From the NCBI RefSeq assembly GCF_000526215.1, contig NZ_JAFQ01000004.1, positions 7,130,001 to 7,194,000 on the forward strand: a DNA stretch of 64,000 bases, in the 5' to 3' direction. The notes beneath the pieces were generated by a model. That model saw only the letters and a program-made list of their open reading frames with translations, was not told the DNA's origin and did no database searches. The translations under genes were made by a program, and so were the position numbers. This stretch comes from Nocardia sp. BMG51109 (GTDB taxonomy: Bacteria > Actinomycetota > Actinomycetes > Mycobacteriales > Mycobacteriaceae). Shown here in pieces: positions 24,445 through 34,612 of this stretch; within the stretch, counting starts at the first letter, position 1, and every line of letters begins with the position of its first letter.

Positions 24445-25488
24445 ATGACGACGACAGCGATTGTGATCGGCGCGGGCCAATCGGGCATCGCGGCCGCATT
24501 CGCCCTGCGCGACAACGGGTTCCGCCCCCTCGTTCTCGAAGCCGGTTCCGATACCGCCGGATCGTGGCCGCACTACTACGACAGCCTGAGGCTGTTCACG
24601 CCCGCTCATTTCAACGCACTGCCCGGCCGGCCGTTCCCCGGCGACCCGGACCGATATCCGACCCGCGACGAGGTCGCCGCCTACCTGCGGACCTGTGCGG
24701 CCGACCTCGGCGACGCCGTCCGAACCGGGCACGGGGTGACTTCCGTGGTCCGGGACGGCTCCGGCTACCGCCTCCGCACCGTCGACGGCGCAGAATTCGT
24801 TGCGCCGGTGGTAGTTTCGGCTACCGGCAGTTTCGCCAATCCGCATCGTCCGCACATCCCCGGACTCGCCCGCTACACCGGGCGGGTCATGCACGCCGCC
24901 GACTACCGGACACCCGCACAATTGGCCGGACAGCGCGTCGTAGTAGTCGGGTCCGGCAACTCCGCCGTGCAGATCGCCGTCGAACTCGCCGCCGTCGCCG
25001 ACGTGATCCTGGCCTGCCGCACCCCGATTCGGTACGCGAGCACCGAGCCGATTCCCGCACGCTCCCGTTTCTGGTCCCTGCTGGCGTCGGCGGCGCGGTT
25101 GCCCGTCGGGCCGCTGTTCGGCACCGGCACGATCCCCGTGATCGACACCGACGGCTACCGGAACGCGCTGCGCGCCGGACGCCCCGAGGTCCGCGACATG
25201 CCCACCGCAGCGGCCGGCACGGTGCTGTGCTGGCCCGACGACCGCCGGGACCACGTGGACACCGTCGTCCTCGCCACCGGATACCGCCCCGCCCTGCCTC
25301 ACCTGCGCGCCGTGATCACCCTCGACCGCAACGGATTCCCGCGCCACCGGCACGGACTCTCGTCCACCCATCCCGGTCTCGCCTTCGTCGGGCTCGAATA
25401 CCAGCACACCATCCTGTCGGCCACCCTGCACGGCGTCGGCCGCGACAGCCGTCACGTGGCCCGCCGCCTCGCTCGCCGATACCGTTGA
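24445..25488 (+). CDS. FAD/NAD(P)-dependent monooxygenase-like flavoprotein
   Basis: A 347 aa flavoprotein with two dinucleotide-binding motifs: an FAD site at the N-terminus (IGAGQSG, residues 8-14) and an NAD(P) site in the middle (VVGSGNSAVQ). The block HYYDSLRLFTPAHFNALPG and the late VLATGYRP motif are typical of the flavin-containing monooxygenase group that includes ArsO- and CzcO-annotated proteins. I start it at ATG 24445, which gives a normal N-terminus; a TTG at 24406 would add 13 residues. The substrate is unknown. Confidence 0.83.
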   Translation: MTTTAIVIGAGQSGIAAAFALRDNGFRPLVLEAGSDTAGSWPHYYDSLRLFTPAHFNALPGRPFPGDPDRYPTRDEVAAYLRTCAADLGDAVRTGHGVTSVVRDGSGYRLRTVDGAEFVAPVVVSATGSFANPHRPHIPGLARYTGRVMHAADYRTPAQLAGQRVVVVGSGNSAVQIAVELAAVADVILACRTPIRYASTEPIPARSRFWSLLASAARLPVGPLFGTGTIPVIDTDGYRNALRAGRPEVRDMPTAAAGTVLCWPDDRRDHVDTVVLATGYRPALPHLRAVITLDRNGFPRHRHGLSSTHPGLAFVGLEYQHTILSATLHGVGRDSRHVARRLARRYR

Positions 25489-25775
25489 GCCGGAGCACCG
25501 GTGACGGCAACCGTCCGCGGACAGGAGTTCGGTAGGGATCGACCGACCGCGTCGGGCACAGCGACCTACTCGGCGGCCCGGAGCAGCGGCCGCTCCCCTG
25601 GCTCCGAACGCTTCGCCCGCAGGGTTCGATCGTGTTCACCTGCGGCACCGGCACGGCCCAGGCCGGACCGCTCGGTCGGCCCTCCCGGGGAATGAGAACC
25701 CGAGCGGCATCGCTTACGATTCGCGCGCGTGTGATGTGGGCGAGCGGCCCACCGGTTGTTCCGGAGGCTAGAACG

Positions 25776-26333
25776 ATGGTGTTGTGGACGTGGCGGAGCC
25801 TGCCGTGGAGTCGCAACCCGCTGATACGGCCGTCCGATCGGGTGCTCGCGGCGATCGCGATGGTCGCGGTGGTGTGTTGCGTGGCCGCGGTGCCGATCGC
25901 GGTCGTGGCCGGATCCGCGCGCTACGACGCCGCGGCGCGGCGGTTGCGGACCGAGGAGGCGGCCCGGTCGGTGGTGACGGCGACGGTGGCCGCCGATGCC
26001 CGCTACGTCCGCACCGCCCGGCGGGCCGAGGCGGCGGTTCGATGGCGATGGGACGGGCAGGTCCGGAGCACCGCGGCGCGGGTTCCGGCCGCCGCGGTCC
26101 GCGGGGACCGGCTCGAGATCTGGGTCGACGACGACGGCGCGCTGACCGACTCGCCGCCCTCGTCCGGCATCGCCGCCTGGCTGGGTATCGGCAGCGCGCT
26201 GGCCATCCTGGTGACGGTCTTCCTCGGCGCGGCCGCACTGGTGGAATCGGCGCGGTGGATCGCGTCGCGACGCCGAGATGCCCAGTGGGACATCGCATGG
26301 CGGCACATCGCCGAATCCGGCCACGACGAGTGA
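25776..26333 (+). CDS. Rv1733c-like two-helix membrane protein
   Basis: A 185 aa membrane protein with a transmembrane helix near residues 25-50, an extracytoplasmic domain of about 80 residues, and a second helix near 135-160, ending in a short basic tail. The motif SRNPLIRPSDR before helix one, the ATATV-like stretch, and RGDRLEIWVDDDGALTDSPP before helix two match the pattern of the mycobacterial Rv1733c family, known as membrane proteins of the dormancy response in M. tuberculosis. Start ATG 25776 has GGAGG eight bases upstream. Function is unknown. Confidence 0.75.
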   Translation: MVLWTWRSLPWSRNPLIRPSDRVLAAIAMVAVVCCVAAVPIAVVAGSARYDAAARRLRTEEAARSVVTATVAADARYVRTARRAEAAVRWRWDGQVRSTAARVPAAAVRGDRLEIWVDDDGALTDSPPSSGIAAWLGIGSALAILVTVFLGAAALVESARWIASRRRDAQWDIAWRHIAESGHDE

Positions 26334-26693
26334 CCTCGTGACACGGGCCGCACAGCGGGAACGGGTGGTCGTGACAGGCACCGACGTTCCGACAAAACTC
26401 CGGTCCTGATCGGCGCCCGGGAACCCGGTAGCCGCCCACGCTCCGATATCGGAACCTGGTGGTAGACGATCGGATTCAGCACGGAGGAAGCATCCGGCAC
26501 GACGTGGTTGTTCGCGGTACCGCCCGCGCCGAGAGCGGCGGCGCGCCGGTACCAGCAGCCGAGCGCTGCGTATTCCGTCGCGGCGGCCCGGATGCCGGTG
26601 TCGCCCGGTGGTCCGTATTGAAGCTTTCCCCACTGTCACAGGGCAAGAATGCGCCGAACCCTCAACCGAGTCTTCAACGATAGCGTCGAAGGT
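26334..26693. other. Intergenic region, nothing recognised
   Basis: No convincing gene or RNA is seen. Its 3' end, about 26620-26660, is relatively AT-rich and may hold the promoter for the immunity-type gene, but no clear -35/-10 pair stands out. Confidence 0.45.
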
Positions 26694-27281
26694 ATGACAG
26701 CTGCCGGCGACAATCCGACGATCGACCTCGACACGGCCGAGCTGCGCGCGATCGCGGCCTACGCCGTGGCCTGTGCCGGGCCCGCCTTGATCGTCTTCGA
26801 CCGCGCCCGCCCCGGCGATCGGCGGCCGCACGAGGCGATCGAGGCCGCTCGCGCCTTCGCCGAAGGTGCCAGGCGCACCAAGGTGATCCGCGACAGCGCG
26901 TGGGCGGCCCAGCGAGCGTTCCACGACACCCGCGATGCGGGGCAGCCCGCCGCCGGCGAGGCCGCCCGGGCCGCCGTCGCCGCGGCGGGCGCGGCATTTC
27001 TCCATCCGCTCGCGAAAGCCACCCAGGTCTGGCACATCCTGGGAGCGGCCGCGCACACGGCTCGCGCATTCGAACTCGACGCCGGAGACGACAGCGCCGT
27101 CGGCGCCGACCACATCGAAAGGGCCGAAGCGCTGGCCGAACCCACCGTGGTGAGCGTTCTGACGCGATACCCGAACGCGCCCAGCGGTCGCGGCCGTACC
27201 GGAGAGCTGTTGCGGACATTGGACGCCACGTTGCGACTCCGGGCCGCCGACCGTTCCACCGGCATCGGATCATCCACCTGA
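26694..27281 (+). CDS. Imm5-like putative immunity protein
   Basis: A 195 aa all-helical protein. The pattern ELRAIAAYAVACAGPALIVF, then RPHEAIEAARAFAEGARRTKVIRD, AWAAQRAFHDTRDAGQPAAGEAARAA-type helices (in shorter pieces) and HPLAKATQVWHILGAAAHTARAFEL fits a family annotated as putative immunity proteins (Imm5-like), thought to protect against polymorphic toxins. No toxin gene is adjacent: the upstream gene is an Rv1733c-like membrane protein and downstream is a repeat tract. The immunity role is known only from family association. Confidence 0.65.
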   Translation: MTAAGDNPTIDLDTAELRAIAAYAVACAGPALIVFDRARPGDRRPHEAIEAARAFAEGARRTKVIRDSAWAAQRAFHDTRDAGQPAAGEAARAAVAAAGAAFLHPLAKATQVWHILGAAAHTARAFELDAGDDSAVGADHIERAEALAEPTVVSVLTRYPNAPSGRGRTGELLRTLDATLRLRAADRSTGIGSST

Positions 27282-27379
27282 TCGGTTGCGCACCAGCACA
27301 ACTCGGCTGGCGCCGGTCTGCCACTTCACCAGCGCAGGACGCTGCGTCACCGGTCGGGCCGCGCAACGCTACCGGTCGG

Positions 27380-27640
27380 CCACGCAGCATCACCGGCCGA
27401 CCACCCAGCATCACCAGCCGACCACCCAGCATCACCAACCGACCACCCAGCATCACCAACCGACCACGCAGCATCACCGGCCGACCACGCAGCATCACCG
27501 GCCGACCACCCAGCATCACCAGCCGACCACCCAGCATCACCAGCCGACCACCCAGCATCACCAACCGACCGCGCAGCATCACCGGCCGACCGCGCAGCAT
27601 CACTGGGCGATCGCGCAGCATCACCGGCCGACCGCGCGGC
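27380..27640. repeat. 21-bp minisatellite, about 12 copies
   Basis: Twelve near-perfect tandem copies of a 21-base unit, CCGACCACCCAGCATCACCA plus G, fill the space between two convergent genes. Copies differ at only a few sites: the C/G in ACCC/ACGC, the A/G and G/A of CCAG/CCAA/CCGG, and ACC to GCG in the last copies. The unit is a multiple of three, so all frames stay open; the plus frame reads T-T-Q-H-H-Q-P repeatedly. There are no spacers and no associated cas genes. Confidence 0.9.
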
Positions 27641-27792
27641 GGCGCCCGGGGGTGATAGACGGGAGGCCGAGAGAATGCTTGCACGCGTGATCTTTCCCGG
27701 CACCGCCGGATACAGCTGTGGCCACCGCTGCGGGAGGTGCGGACGGATCCTTCGTGAAGGCAGACTTCTCGACACGCACCGCCGTGCGCCGG

Positions 27793-30609
27793 TCAGCCGA
27801 TGTCGATGGGATCGATCTGCACCCGAAGCGGCGCCGTCGAACGGTGCGTGCTGTAGACGGCTTGCGCGGCGGTGAGCGCACGGGACAGGATCGAGCCCTG
27901 CCGGCGGTCCGCCCGCAGGATCATGCGCTCGACCTCGACGGGAGAATCGCCGGACGAGAAGGGTTTTCGGGCGCCGGGCGGGAGCGGCACCGGACCGAGC
28001 ACTTCGATCCCCTCCGGAAGCTTTGCCTCGCCGAGCAATTCGGCGATCGAGTCCGTGGTCCCGTCGATCGCGGCGAAGCGCACGGCGGGCGGGAACCGGA
28101 CCTCGCTGCGCTCCTCCAGCTCGAAGACGGCGTGCCCCACCGGATCCCACCGCACCAGCGCCTGCACAGTGGGCACCGACGGCTCGGCCATCACGATCAC
28201 CTGCCCGCTCGAGCGCACCAGCGCCGCCGCGCACATCCAGCGCCGCAGCGCGTCCTCGGCCGCCCGCAGGTCGGCGCGGCCCAGCAGCGCCCAGCCGTCG
28301 AGCAGCAGCGCCACGCCGTAGCCGCCGGGCACCGGCGGTTCGGCGCCGATCGTCGCCACCACCACCTGCGGTTCGTCGGACACCGAATCCAGCACCGCCG
28401 CACCGCCGGACCCGCGGATCGGTACGCCGGGAAACGCGCGGCCGAGTTCCTCGGCGGTGCGCGCCGCGCCGATCACCACCGCGCGCAACGCCCGGGACCC
28501 GCACGACGCACACCGGAAGACCGGTTCCATCCGGCCGCACCACCGGCAGCTGGGACTGTGCGCTACCTCGCCCGACGAGCCGCGCGACACCGCCACGCCG
28601 AGTTCGCGAGACGACGGACGCTGTTCGCCCCTGTACCGGCCTCCCGCGTCGGCAGGGTTCGCGGCGCCGTTCTCCTTCCTCGCCCCCTCCGGTGCGGTAC
28701 TCATGTCCTTGCCGTTGCGCCGACCCCGATTACGCTGTGCCCCAGTGGAACCCGACGCCGCGCTCTCGTCCGGCAGCGTCAGGGGGCCGTTGCAGTGCCG
28801 ACACCGCGCGGGGGTCCGGCATTTCGCACAGGCCAGCGCCGGAACGTAACCGCGGCGCGGCACCTGGACCAGCACCGGTTCCCCCGCCGCCAATGCCTTG
28901 CGCGCCGCGGTGAACGCGACCGCCGGGATCCGCACGGCGCGCGCGACCGGATCTCGTTCCAGCGCGATATCGCTGTCGCCGGGCGCGCTGATCCGCGGCG
29001 CGAACTGCCGCACCACCGCACGGTCGGCGACCAGATCGTGCGCCCAGCCGGATTCGACGACGGCCTGGATCTCCGCGGTCCGGGCGAACCCGCCGGCGAC
29101 GAACGCCGCGCCCGTCTCGTAGGCCCGCAGCATCGCCACCTCCCGCGCGTGCGGGTACGGCGACCGGGGTTCGCCGTACGTGTCGTCGCCGTCGTCCCAG
29201 ATCGCGACGAGCCCGAGAGCCTGCACCGGAGCGAAAACCGCACTGCGCGTACCGATCACGACACGGGCCGTCCCGCGTAGCGCCGCCAGCCACCGCCGAT
29301 AGCGCGCCGCCGGTCCCAGCCCCGCCGCCAGCGCGACCGCCGAATCACCCACCACCTCGGCACACGCCGCCGACAGCCGATCGAGGTCCCGCTGGTCGGG
29401 CACGATCAGCACGGCACCGCGACCGCCCCGCACCACCACCGCCGCCAGCTCCGCCAACCGCCGCGCCCAGTCCTCCCCCGGCACCGCCTGCCAAGCCGCC
29501 CGCGGCCCCTTCCCTTCCGCCAGCGCACCCAGGAACGACCGCCCGTGCCGGTAGCGCTCCCACTCCGAATCATGCGAAAGGTCAACGGATGCCGCCGGAT
29601 TCGCATCGACATCGGCATCGGATAGTCCGGACGGGTCCAATCCTCTTACCGCGCAGCGTGCCTCGCGATCAGCCCCCGATTCGGCGCCAGACTGTTCGCC
29701 GGTCGGCCGATGATCGTGAGTCTCCGTTCCAGAAGTCCACGAGGCGTGCACGTCACCGGTCGTCGGACCGTCACCAGCGATCTCACCGCCCCGGCCGGTC
29801 TCCCGTGCCGCAACCGTCGTCTCGCTCTCATCGCCACGAGCCTGGTCCGACTCCGGCGCCGGAACCGTGGTCTCGATCTCACCGTTACGAGCTTCGTCGG
29901 CGTCCGACCCGAGCGCGGTCACTTCGGTCTCGTCTCCGGTGGGCGCCCGCCCCGCCGCTCCGGAGCTGGTGGGTGTCGACTCTCTCCCGGACGGCGACTC
30001 TCCCCCAGATGCTGAGGGATTCGTCTCATCGGCAACTGCCTCCGGCCCGCGGCCGGCATCGACCTCGGCCTCGGCACCAACGCCCCCGTTGACAGTCCCT
30101 CGATCGGCGGTACCGGAATTCTTCGGCAGCACCGAGCCCTTCGCCTCCCCCGAGTCTTTCGATTCCCCCGAATCCTTCGGCTTCTCCCCCTCCACCTTGG
30201 CGTGCCGGGGCGGAATCGCCAGGCGCAGCACGTCGGCGCGGGTCCCGGCATAGCGCGCCGCGACGGCGGTGACCAACCGCAGGATCTCGGGCGTCAGAAC
30301 GCGCTCACCGGAGACGACGCGCTCCAATTTCATCAATCGCCCGGTGTGATCGGTCTTGTCGAGACGGTCCAGAATGAAGCCGTCGACCAGACGCCCGGAG
30401 AAACGCACCCGGACGCGCACACCCGGCTGGGCGAGCGCGTCCAGTTTCGCGGGGACCAGGTAGTCGAAATCCCGGTCCAGATGGGCCGGTTCGAGCATCG
30501 GCAGCACGCGCGCAATGGGGCGCACCGACGCGGCCTCGACCCCCGAGGCGGCAGCCCGCGTCCCCGTCGGGGACTCGACGGCTGCCGCTTCGGGCCCGGC
30601 CTCGGTCAA
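27793..30609 (-). CDS. priA: Primosomal protein N' (PriA), helicase motifs degenerate
   Basis: A 938 aa PriA homologue. Residues 30-135 are the 3'-DNA-binding domain (RVLPMLEPAHLDRDFDYLVP). A low-complexity acidic insert of about 210 residues follows (140-350), then the helicase-like core. Where PriA normally has Walker A (GxTGSGKT) this has AVPGEDWARR, and the DEEH box reads IWDDGDDTY, so ATPase activity is unlikely. Zinc-binding cysteines remain (CAKCRTPARCRHC, CRWCG, FRCASCG) but a second disordered insert of about 65 residues interrupts them. Helicase loss is known for actinobacterial PriA; the long inserts are not usual. TTG start abuts the metK stop. Confidence 0.9.
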   Translation of the reverse strand: MTEAGPEAAAVESPTGTRAAASGVEAASVRPIARVLPMLEPAHLDRDFDYLVPAKLDALAQPGVRVRVRFSGRLVDGFILDRLDKTDHTGRLMKLERVVSGERVLTPEILRLVTAVAARYAGTRADVLRLAIPPRHAKVEGEKPKDSGESKDSGEAKGSVLPKNSGTADRGTVNGGVGAEAEVDAGRGPEAVADETNPSASGGESPSGRESTPTSSGAAGRAPTGDETEVTALGSDADEARNGEIETTVPAPESDQARGDESETTVAARETGRGGEIAGDGPTTGDVHASWTSGTETHDHRPTGEQSGAESGADREARCAVRGLDPSGLSDADVDANPAASVDLSHDSEWERYRHGRSFLGALAEGKGPRAAWQAVPGEDWARRLAELAAVVVRGGRGAVLIVPDQRDLDRLSAACAEVVGDSAVALAAGLGPAARYRRWLAALRGTARVVIGTRSAVFAPVQALGLVAIWDDGDDTYGEPRSPYPHAREVAMLRAYETGAAFVAGGFARTAEIQAVVESGWAHDLVADRAVVRQFAPRISAPGDSDIALERDPVARAVRIPAVAFTAARKALAAGEPVLVQVPRRGYVPALACAKCRTPARCRHCNGPLTLPDESAASGSTGAQRNRGRRNGKDMSTAPEGARKENGAANPADAGGRYRGEQRPSSRELGVAVSRGSSGEVAHSPSCRWCGRMEPVFRCASCGSRALRAVVIGAARTAEELGRAFPGVPIRGSGGAAVLDSVSDEPQVVVATIGAEPPVPGGYGVALLLDGWALLGRADLRAAEDALRRWMCAAALVRSSGQVIVMAEPSVPTVQALVRWDPVGHAVFELEERSEVRFPPAVRFAAIDGTTDSIAELLGEAKLPEGIEVLGPVPLPPGARKPFSSGDSPVEVERMILRADRRQGSILSRALTAAQAVYSTHRSTAPLRVQIDPIDIG

Positions 30610-31824
30610 TTACAGTCCGACGGCGGCGCGCAGCTTGTCGGCGCGGTCGGTCCGCTCCCACGGCAGGTCGACATCGGTGCGACCGAAGTGACCGTAGGCG
30701 GCCGTCGGCGCGTAGATCGGACGCAGCAGGTCCAGATCGCGGATGATCGCGCCCGGCCGCAGATCGAACACCTCGGAGATCGCGGCCGAGATCTTGTCCG
30801 GATCGACCACCTCGGTGCCGAAGGTCTCCACGAACAGGCCGACCGGGGCCGCCTTGCCGATGGCGTAGGCGACCTGCACCTCGGCTCGCTCGGCGAGTTC
30901 CGCGGCGATCACGTTCTTGGCGACCCAGCGCATGGCGTAGGCGGCCGAACGGTCCACCTTCGACGGGTCCTTGCCGGAGAAGGCGCCGCCGCCGTGCCGG
31001 GCCATGCCGCCGTAGGTGTCGACGATGATCTTGCGGCCGGTGAGACCCGCGTCGCCCATCGGGCCACCGAGCACGAACTTGCCGGTCGGGTTCACCAGCA
31101 GCCGGAACTCGGAGGTGTCCAGCGGGTTCGGCAGCTCCAGCTCGGACAGCACCGCCTCGACGACCTTCTCGCGGATGTCGGGCACCAGCAGGTTGTCCAG
31201 ATCGATGTCGGCGGCGTGCTGGGTGGAGACGACCACCGTGTCCAGCCGGGCCGGCGTGTCACCGTCGTACTCGATGGTGACCTGCGTCTTGCCGTCGGGA
31301 CGCAGGTACGGCAGCACGCCGGACTTGCGGACCTCGGTCAGCCGCCGGGACAGGCGGTGCGCCAGCCCGATCGGCAGCGGCATCAGCTCGGGGGTGTCCT
31401 TGGTGGCGTAACCGAACATCAGGCCCTGGTCACCCGCGCCCTGCTTTTCGATCTCGTCGTCGGAACCGCCGGTGCGCGCCTCGTGCGAGGTGTCCACGCC
31501 CTGCGCGATATCGGGCGACTGAGCGCCGATCGCCACGTTCACACCGCAGGACGCACCGTCGAAACCCTTTGCGGACGAGTCGTATCCGATCTCGAGAATC
31601 TTGTCGCGCACGATGCTCGGGATATCGGCGTAGGCCTGGGTGGTGACCTCGCCGGCCACATGCACCTGGCCGGTCGTCACCAAGGTCTCCACCGCAACCC
31701 GGCTGGCGGGATCCTGAGCGAGCAGTGCGTCGAGTACGGAATCGCTGATAGCGTCACAGATCTTGTCCGGATGACCCTCGGTCACGGACTCACTCGTGAA
31801 TAGCCGGCTACCGGACTTGCCCAC
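30610..31824 (-). CDS. metK: S-adenosylmethionine synthetase
   Basis: A 404 aa enzyme making S-adenosylmethionine from methionine and ATP in the cytoplasm. Signature blocks are intact: [16 protein letters not shown] (ATP-binding histidine and aspartate), [12 protein letters not shown], and [17 protein letters not shown] (P-loop-like motif with catalytic lysine). The start is GTG with GGGAAG four bases upstream. priA follows with no gap. The 271-base space upstream to coaBC holds no riboswitch that I can recognise, so metK is probably driven by a plain promoter. Confidence 0.97.
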   Translation of the reverse strand: MGKSGSRLFTSESVTEGHPDKICDAISDSVLDALLAQDPASRVAVETLVTTGQVHVAGEVTTQAYADIPSIVRDKILEIGYDSSAKGFDGASCGVNVAIGAQSPDIAQGVDTSHEARTGGSDDEIEKQGAGDQGLMFGYATKDTPELMPLPIGLAHRLSRRLTEVRKSGVLPYLRPDGKTQVTIEYDGDTPARLDTVVVSTQHAADIDLDNLLVPDIREKVVEAVLSELELPNPLDTSEFRLLVNPTGKFVLGGPMGDAGLTGRKIIVDTYGGMARHGGGAFSGKDPSKVDRSAAYAMRWVAKNVIAAELAERAEVQVAYAIGKAAPVGLFVETFGTEVVDPDKISAAISEVFDLRPGAIIRDLDLLRPIYAPTAAYGHFGRTDVDLPWERTDRADKLRAAVGL

Positions 31825-32095
31825 AGTTCTTCCCTCTTCCTCAACGGGTCTTCGTACCGAGAAGCGACAGTAACGAACTAGCGCTACCGCGCAACCCTTC
31901 GACTCAGACTATTCCAAACCACCGACGCGGCACGGTCCCAGCGACTCGCACGGCACTGCCGTGATCAGCAAATGCCGTGGTCGCCACCCGCTACCGCCTC
32001 CACAGGGCTCCGTTTTGGCAGTCGGTGCAACTTCACGCGTAGTGCACTCACGCACCGTACGCGTACCTGCATGATAAGCCCAAACCGGATGCGGC

Positions 32096-33313
32096 TCAGC
32101 GCAAGAGCGGTCCGAGCGCGTCCAGCACACGGCTGGCAAGCAACAATTTCGAGCCGTGATCGAGCGACTGTTCGGTGCCGTCGGCTCCCAGCAACCATCC
32201 GTCGTTGTTGTCCACCTCGAACGCCTTACCCTCGCCGACGGCGTTGACGACCAGCAGGTCGCAACCCTTCCGCTTGAGCTTGGCGCGGGCGTGGGTGAGC
32301 ACGTCGCCGTGCTCGTCACCGGTCTCGGCGGCAAATCCGACGATGGCCAGCCCGGGCAGCTGCCCGTCGTGCCGGGCCTGCACCAGACCGGCGAGAATAT
32401 CGCGATTCTTGGTCAGCTCGATCCGGTCGGGCTCGTTCACCCCCTTCTTGATCTTCGCCGCGGCGACGTCGGTCGGCCGGAAATCGGCCACCGCGGCCGC
32501 CATGATCACCGCGTCGGCGCCGGGAGCGTGCTTGTCGACCGCGACGCCGAGCTGCTCGGCCGTCGTGACGTGCACGAGCTCCACGGCCGCGGGCGGTTCC
32601 AGGCCGATGGTGTTGCCGGCGACCAGCGTAACCCGGGCGCCGCGCTGGGCCGCCAACCGAGCAAGCGCGAAACCCTGCTTGCCCGAACTGCGATTGCCGA
32701 GGAAGCGCACCGGATCCAGCGGCTCGCGGGTACCGCCCGCGGAGACCACCAGGCGGCGCCCCTCCAGATCGCGCGGCATCGCGTCGGCGCGTTCCAGCAG
32801 CAGCGAGGCCAGCGCGAAGATCTCCTCCGGCTCGGGCAGCCGGCCCGGTCCGGTATCGGCGCCGGTCAGGCGGCCGGCCGCGGGCTCCATCACGACCGCG
32901 CCGTGGCTGCGCAGCATCGCCACGTTCGCCTCGGTCGCCGGATGCTGCCACATCTCGGTGTGCATGGCGGGAGCGAACAACACCGGACATCGGGCCGTCA
33001 GCAGCGTCGCGGTGAGCAGATCGTCGGCCCTGCCCATGGCCGAGCGCGCCATCAGGTCGGCCGTCGCCGGGGCGATCACCACCAGGTCGGCCTCCTGCCC
33101 GAGGCGCACGTGCGGCACCTCGGGAACATCGGCGAACACCCCGGTGTGCACCGGGTTACCCGACAGTGCCTCGAAGGTCGCCCGGCCGACGAACTGCAGC
33201 GCCGACTCGGTGGGAATCACCCGGACGTCGTGCCCGGTCTCGGTGAACTTGCGAACGAGCGAGCAGGCTTTGTAAGCGGCGATTCCGCCGCCCACGCCGA
33301 CAACGATCCGCAT
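32096..33313 (-). CDS. coaBC: Bifunctional phosphopantothenoylcysteine synthetase/decarboxylase
   Basis: A 405 aa fusion for two steps of coenzyme A synthesis: CoaB joins phosphopantothenate and cysteine (CTP-dependent in bacteria) and CoaC decarboxylates the product using FMN. The N-terminal CoaC domain starts MRIVVGVGGGIAAYKA with APAMHTEMW later; the C-terminal CoaB domain has SAGGTREPLDPVRFLGNRSS and AAAVADFRP with KIKK. The gene lies in the conserved order mihF-gmk-rpoZ-coaBC-metK seen in mycobacteria and relatives. Confidence 0.97.
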   Translation of the reverse strand: MRIVVGVGGGIAAYKACSLVRKFTETGHDVRVIPTESALQFVGRATFEALSGNPVHTGVFADVPEVPHVRLGQEADLVVIAPATADLMARSAMGRADDLLTATLLTARCPVLFAPAMHTEMWQHPATEANVAMLRSHGAVVMEPAAGRLTGADTGPGRLPEPEEIFALASLLLERADAMPRDLEGRRLVVSAGGTREPLDPVRFLGNRSSGKQGFALARLAAQRGARVTLVAGNTIGLEPPAAVELVHVTTAEQLGVAVDKHAPGADAVIMAAAVADFRPTDVAAAKIKKGVNEPDRIELTKNRDILAGLVQARHDGQLPGLAIVGFAAETGDEHGDVLTHARAKLKRKGCDLLVVNAVGEGKAFEVDNNDGWLLGADGTEQSLDHGSKLLLASRVLDALGPLLR

Positions 33314-33363
33314 CTGACTCAGCCTCTTCGTCCGGTGGAGGTGGGGCGGCGGTGTCCGCTAAC

Positions 33364-33705
<342 letters not shown>

Positions 33706-34287
33706 TCATCTCGAATTTGTGCTAACGAACAACGATACCAACTGCTCACAGGCGTTGTTCAGATCGTCGTTCACGATCACGGTGTCGAACTCGTCACACG
33801 CCGCGAGTTCGATCCTGGCGGTTTGCAGCCGCCGCTCGATGACCTCCGCCGATTCGGTGCCCCGGGCGGTCAGCCGGGCCACCAGCTCGTCCCAGCTCGG
33901 CGGCGCCAGGAAGACCAGCAGGGCCTCCGGCACGGCCGCACGAATCTGCCGGGCTCCGGCCAGATCCACCTCCACGAGTACGGGCTTGCCGGCGGCCAGC
34001 GCCGCCCGTACGGGTACGGCCGGGGTTCCCGACCGCTGCAGGCCGCCGTGGATGTCGGCCCATTCGAGTAGATCCCCCTCGTCGATCATGGCGTCGAACG
34101 CCGCCCTGGTCACGAATAGGTAATCGCGGCCGTCGACCTCCCCGGGCCGCGGGGCCCGGGTGGTGGCCGACACACTGAAAACCAGGTCGGGCAGCCGCTC
34201 GCGGACGCACCGGACCACAGTGGATTTGCCGACGGCCGAGGGGCCGACCAGTACGACCAGCCGACCCTTCTGCGTGTGCTCGACCAC
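33706..34287 (-). CDS. gmk: Guanylate kinase
   Basis: A 193 aa enzyme phosphorylating GMP to GDP. Walker A reads GPSAVGKST (alanine in place of the commoner glycine), followed by [22 protein letters not shown], the GMP-binding segment, and a lid region with [11 protein letters not shown]. The GTG start lies seven bases after the mihF stop, giving tight coupling to the integration host factor gene. Confidence 0.95.
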   Translation of the reverse strand: MVEHTQKGRLVVLVGPSAVGKSTVVRCVRERLPDLVFSVSATTRAPRPGEVDGRDYLFVTRAAFDAMIDEGDLLEWADIHGGLQRSGTPAVPVRAALAAGKPVLVEVDLAGARQIRAAVPEALLVFLAPPSWDELVARLTARGTESAEVIERRLQTARIELAACDEFDTVIVNDDLNNACEQLVSLFVSTNSR

Positions 34288-34294
34288 CCTCGGA

Positions 34295-34612
34295 TCAGGC
34301 TTGGTCGAACTTCGCCAGCAGCGCCTTGCGCTGGCGGTCGCCCAGGCCCCGCAGCCGACGGGTCGGCGCGATCTCCAGCTCGCTCATGATCTCCGCCGCC
34401 TTGACCTTGCCGACCTTGGGCAGGGCCTCCAGCAGGGCAGAGACCTTCATCTTGCCGAGCACCTCGTCCGTATCGGCGTCCTTCAGGACCGTCTTCAGGT
34501 CGGTGCCGCCGCGCTTCAAACGCTCCTTGAGCTCTGCCCGAGCGCGGCGAGCGGCAGCCGCCTTCTCCAGAGCAGCCTTACGCTGCTCGTCAGTCAGCTG
34601 GGGAAGGGCCAC
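34295..34612 (-). CDS. mihF: Mycobacterial-type integration host factor
   Basis: A 105 aa mIHF, a small actinobacterial nucleoid-associated protein unrelated to the alpha/beta IHF of E. coli. It has a basic N-terminal helix ([18 protein letters not shown]) and the conserved domain [21 protein letters not shown], a helix-two-turns-helix, then [13 protein letters not shown]. It binds and bends DNA and supports phage integration. The GTG start follows GGAGGA by four to five bases. It heads the mihF-gmk-rpoZ-coaBC run. Confidence 0.95.
   Translation of the reverse strand: MALPQLTDEQRKAALEKAAAARRARAELKERLKRGGTDLKTVLKDADTDEVLGKMKVSALLEALPKVGKVKAAEIMSELEIAPTRRLRGLGDRQRKALLAKFDQA

Noticed and set aside
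27380..27640. CRISPR array
   Set aside because: The units are contiguous 21-mers with no unique spacers, and there are no cas genes.
27286..27690. Plus-strand frame of 134 codons covering the 21-bp repeats
   Set aside because: It is open mainly because the 21-bp unit has no stop codon; no ribosome binding site and no conserved flanks. Kept only as a possible origin in findings.
27718..29280. A 520-codon plus-strand frame
   Set aside because: Antisense to priA, no domain, composition typical of GC-rich shadow frames.
31825..32095. SAM riboswitch upstream of metK
   Set aside because: None of the SAM riboswitch core motifs that I know is recognisable; the region has only weak short palindromes.
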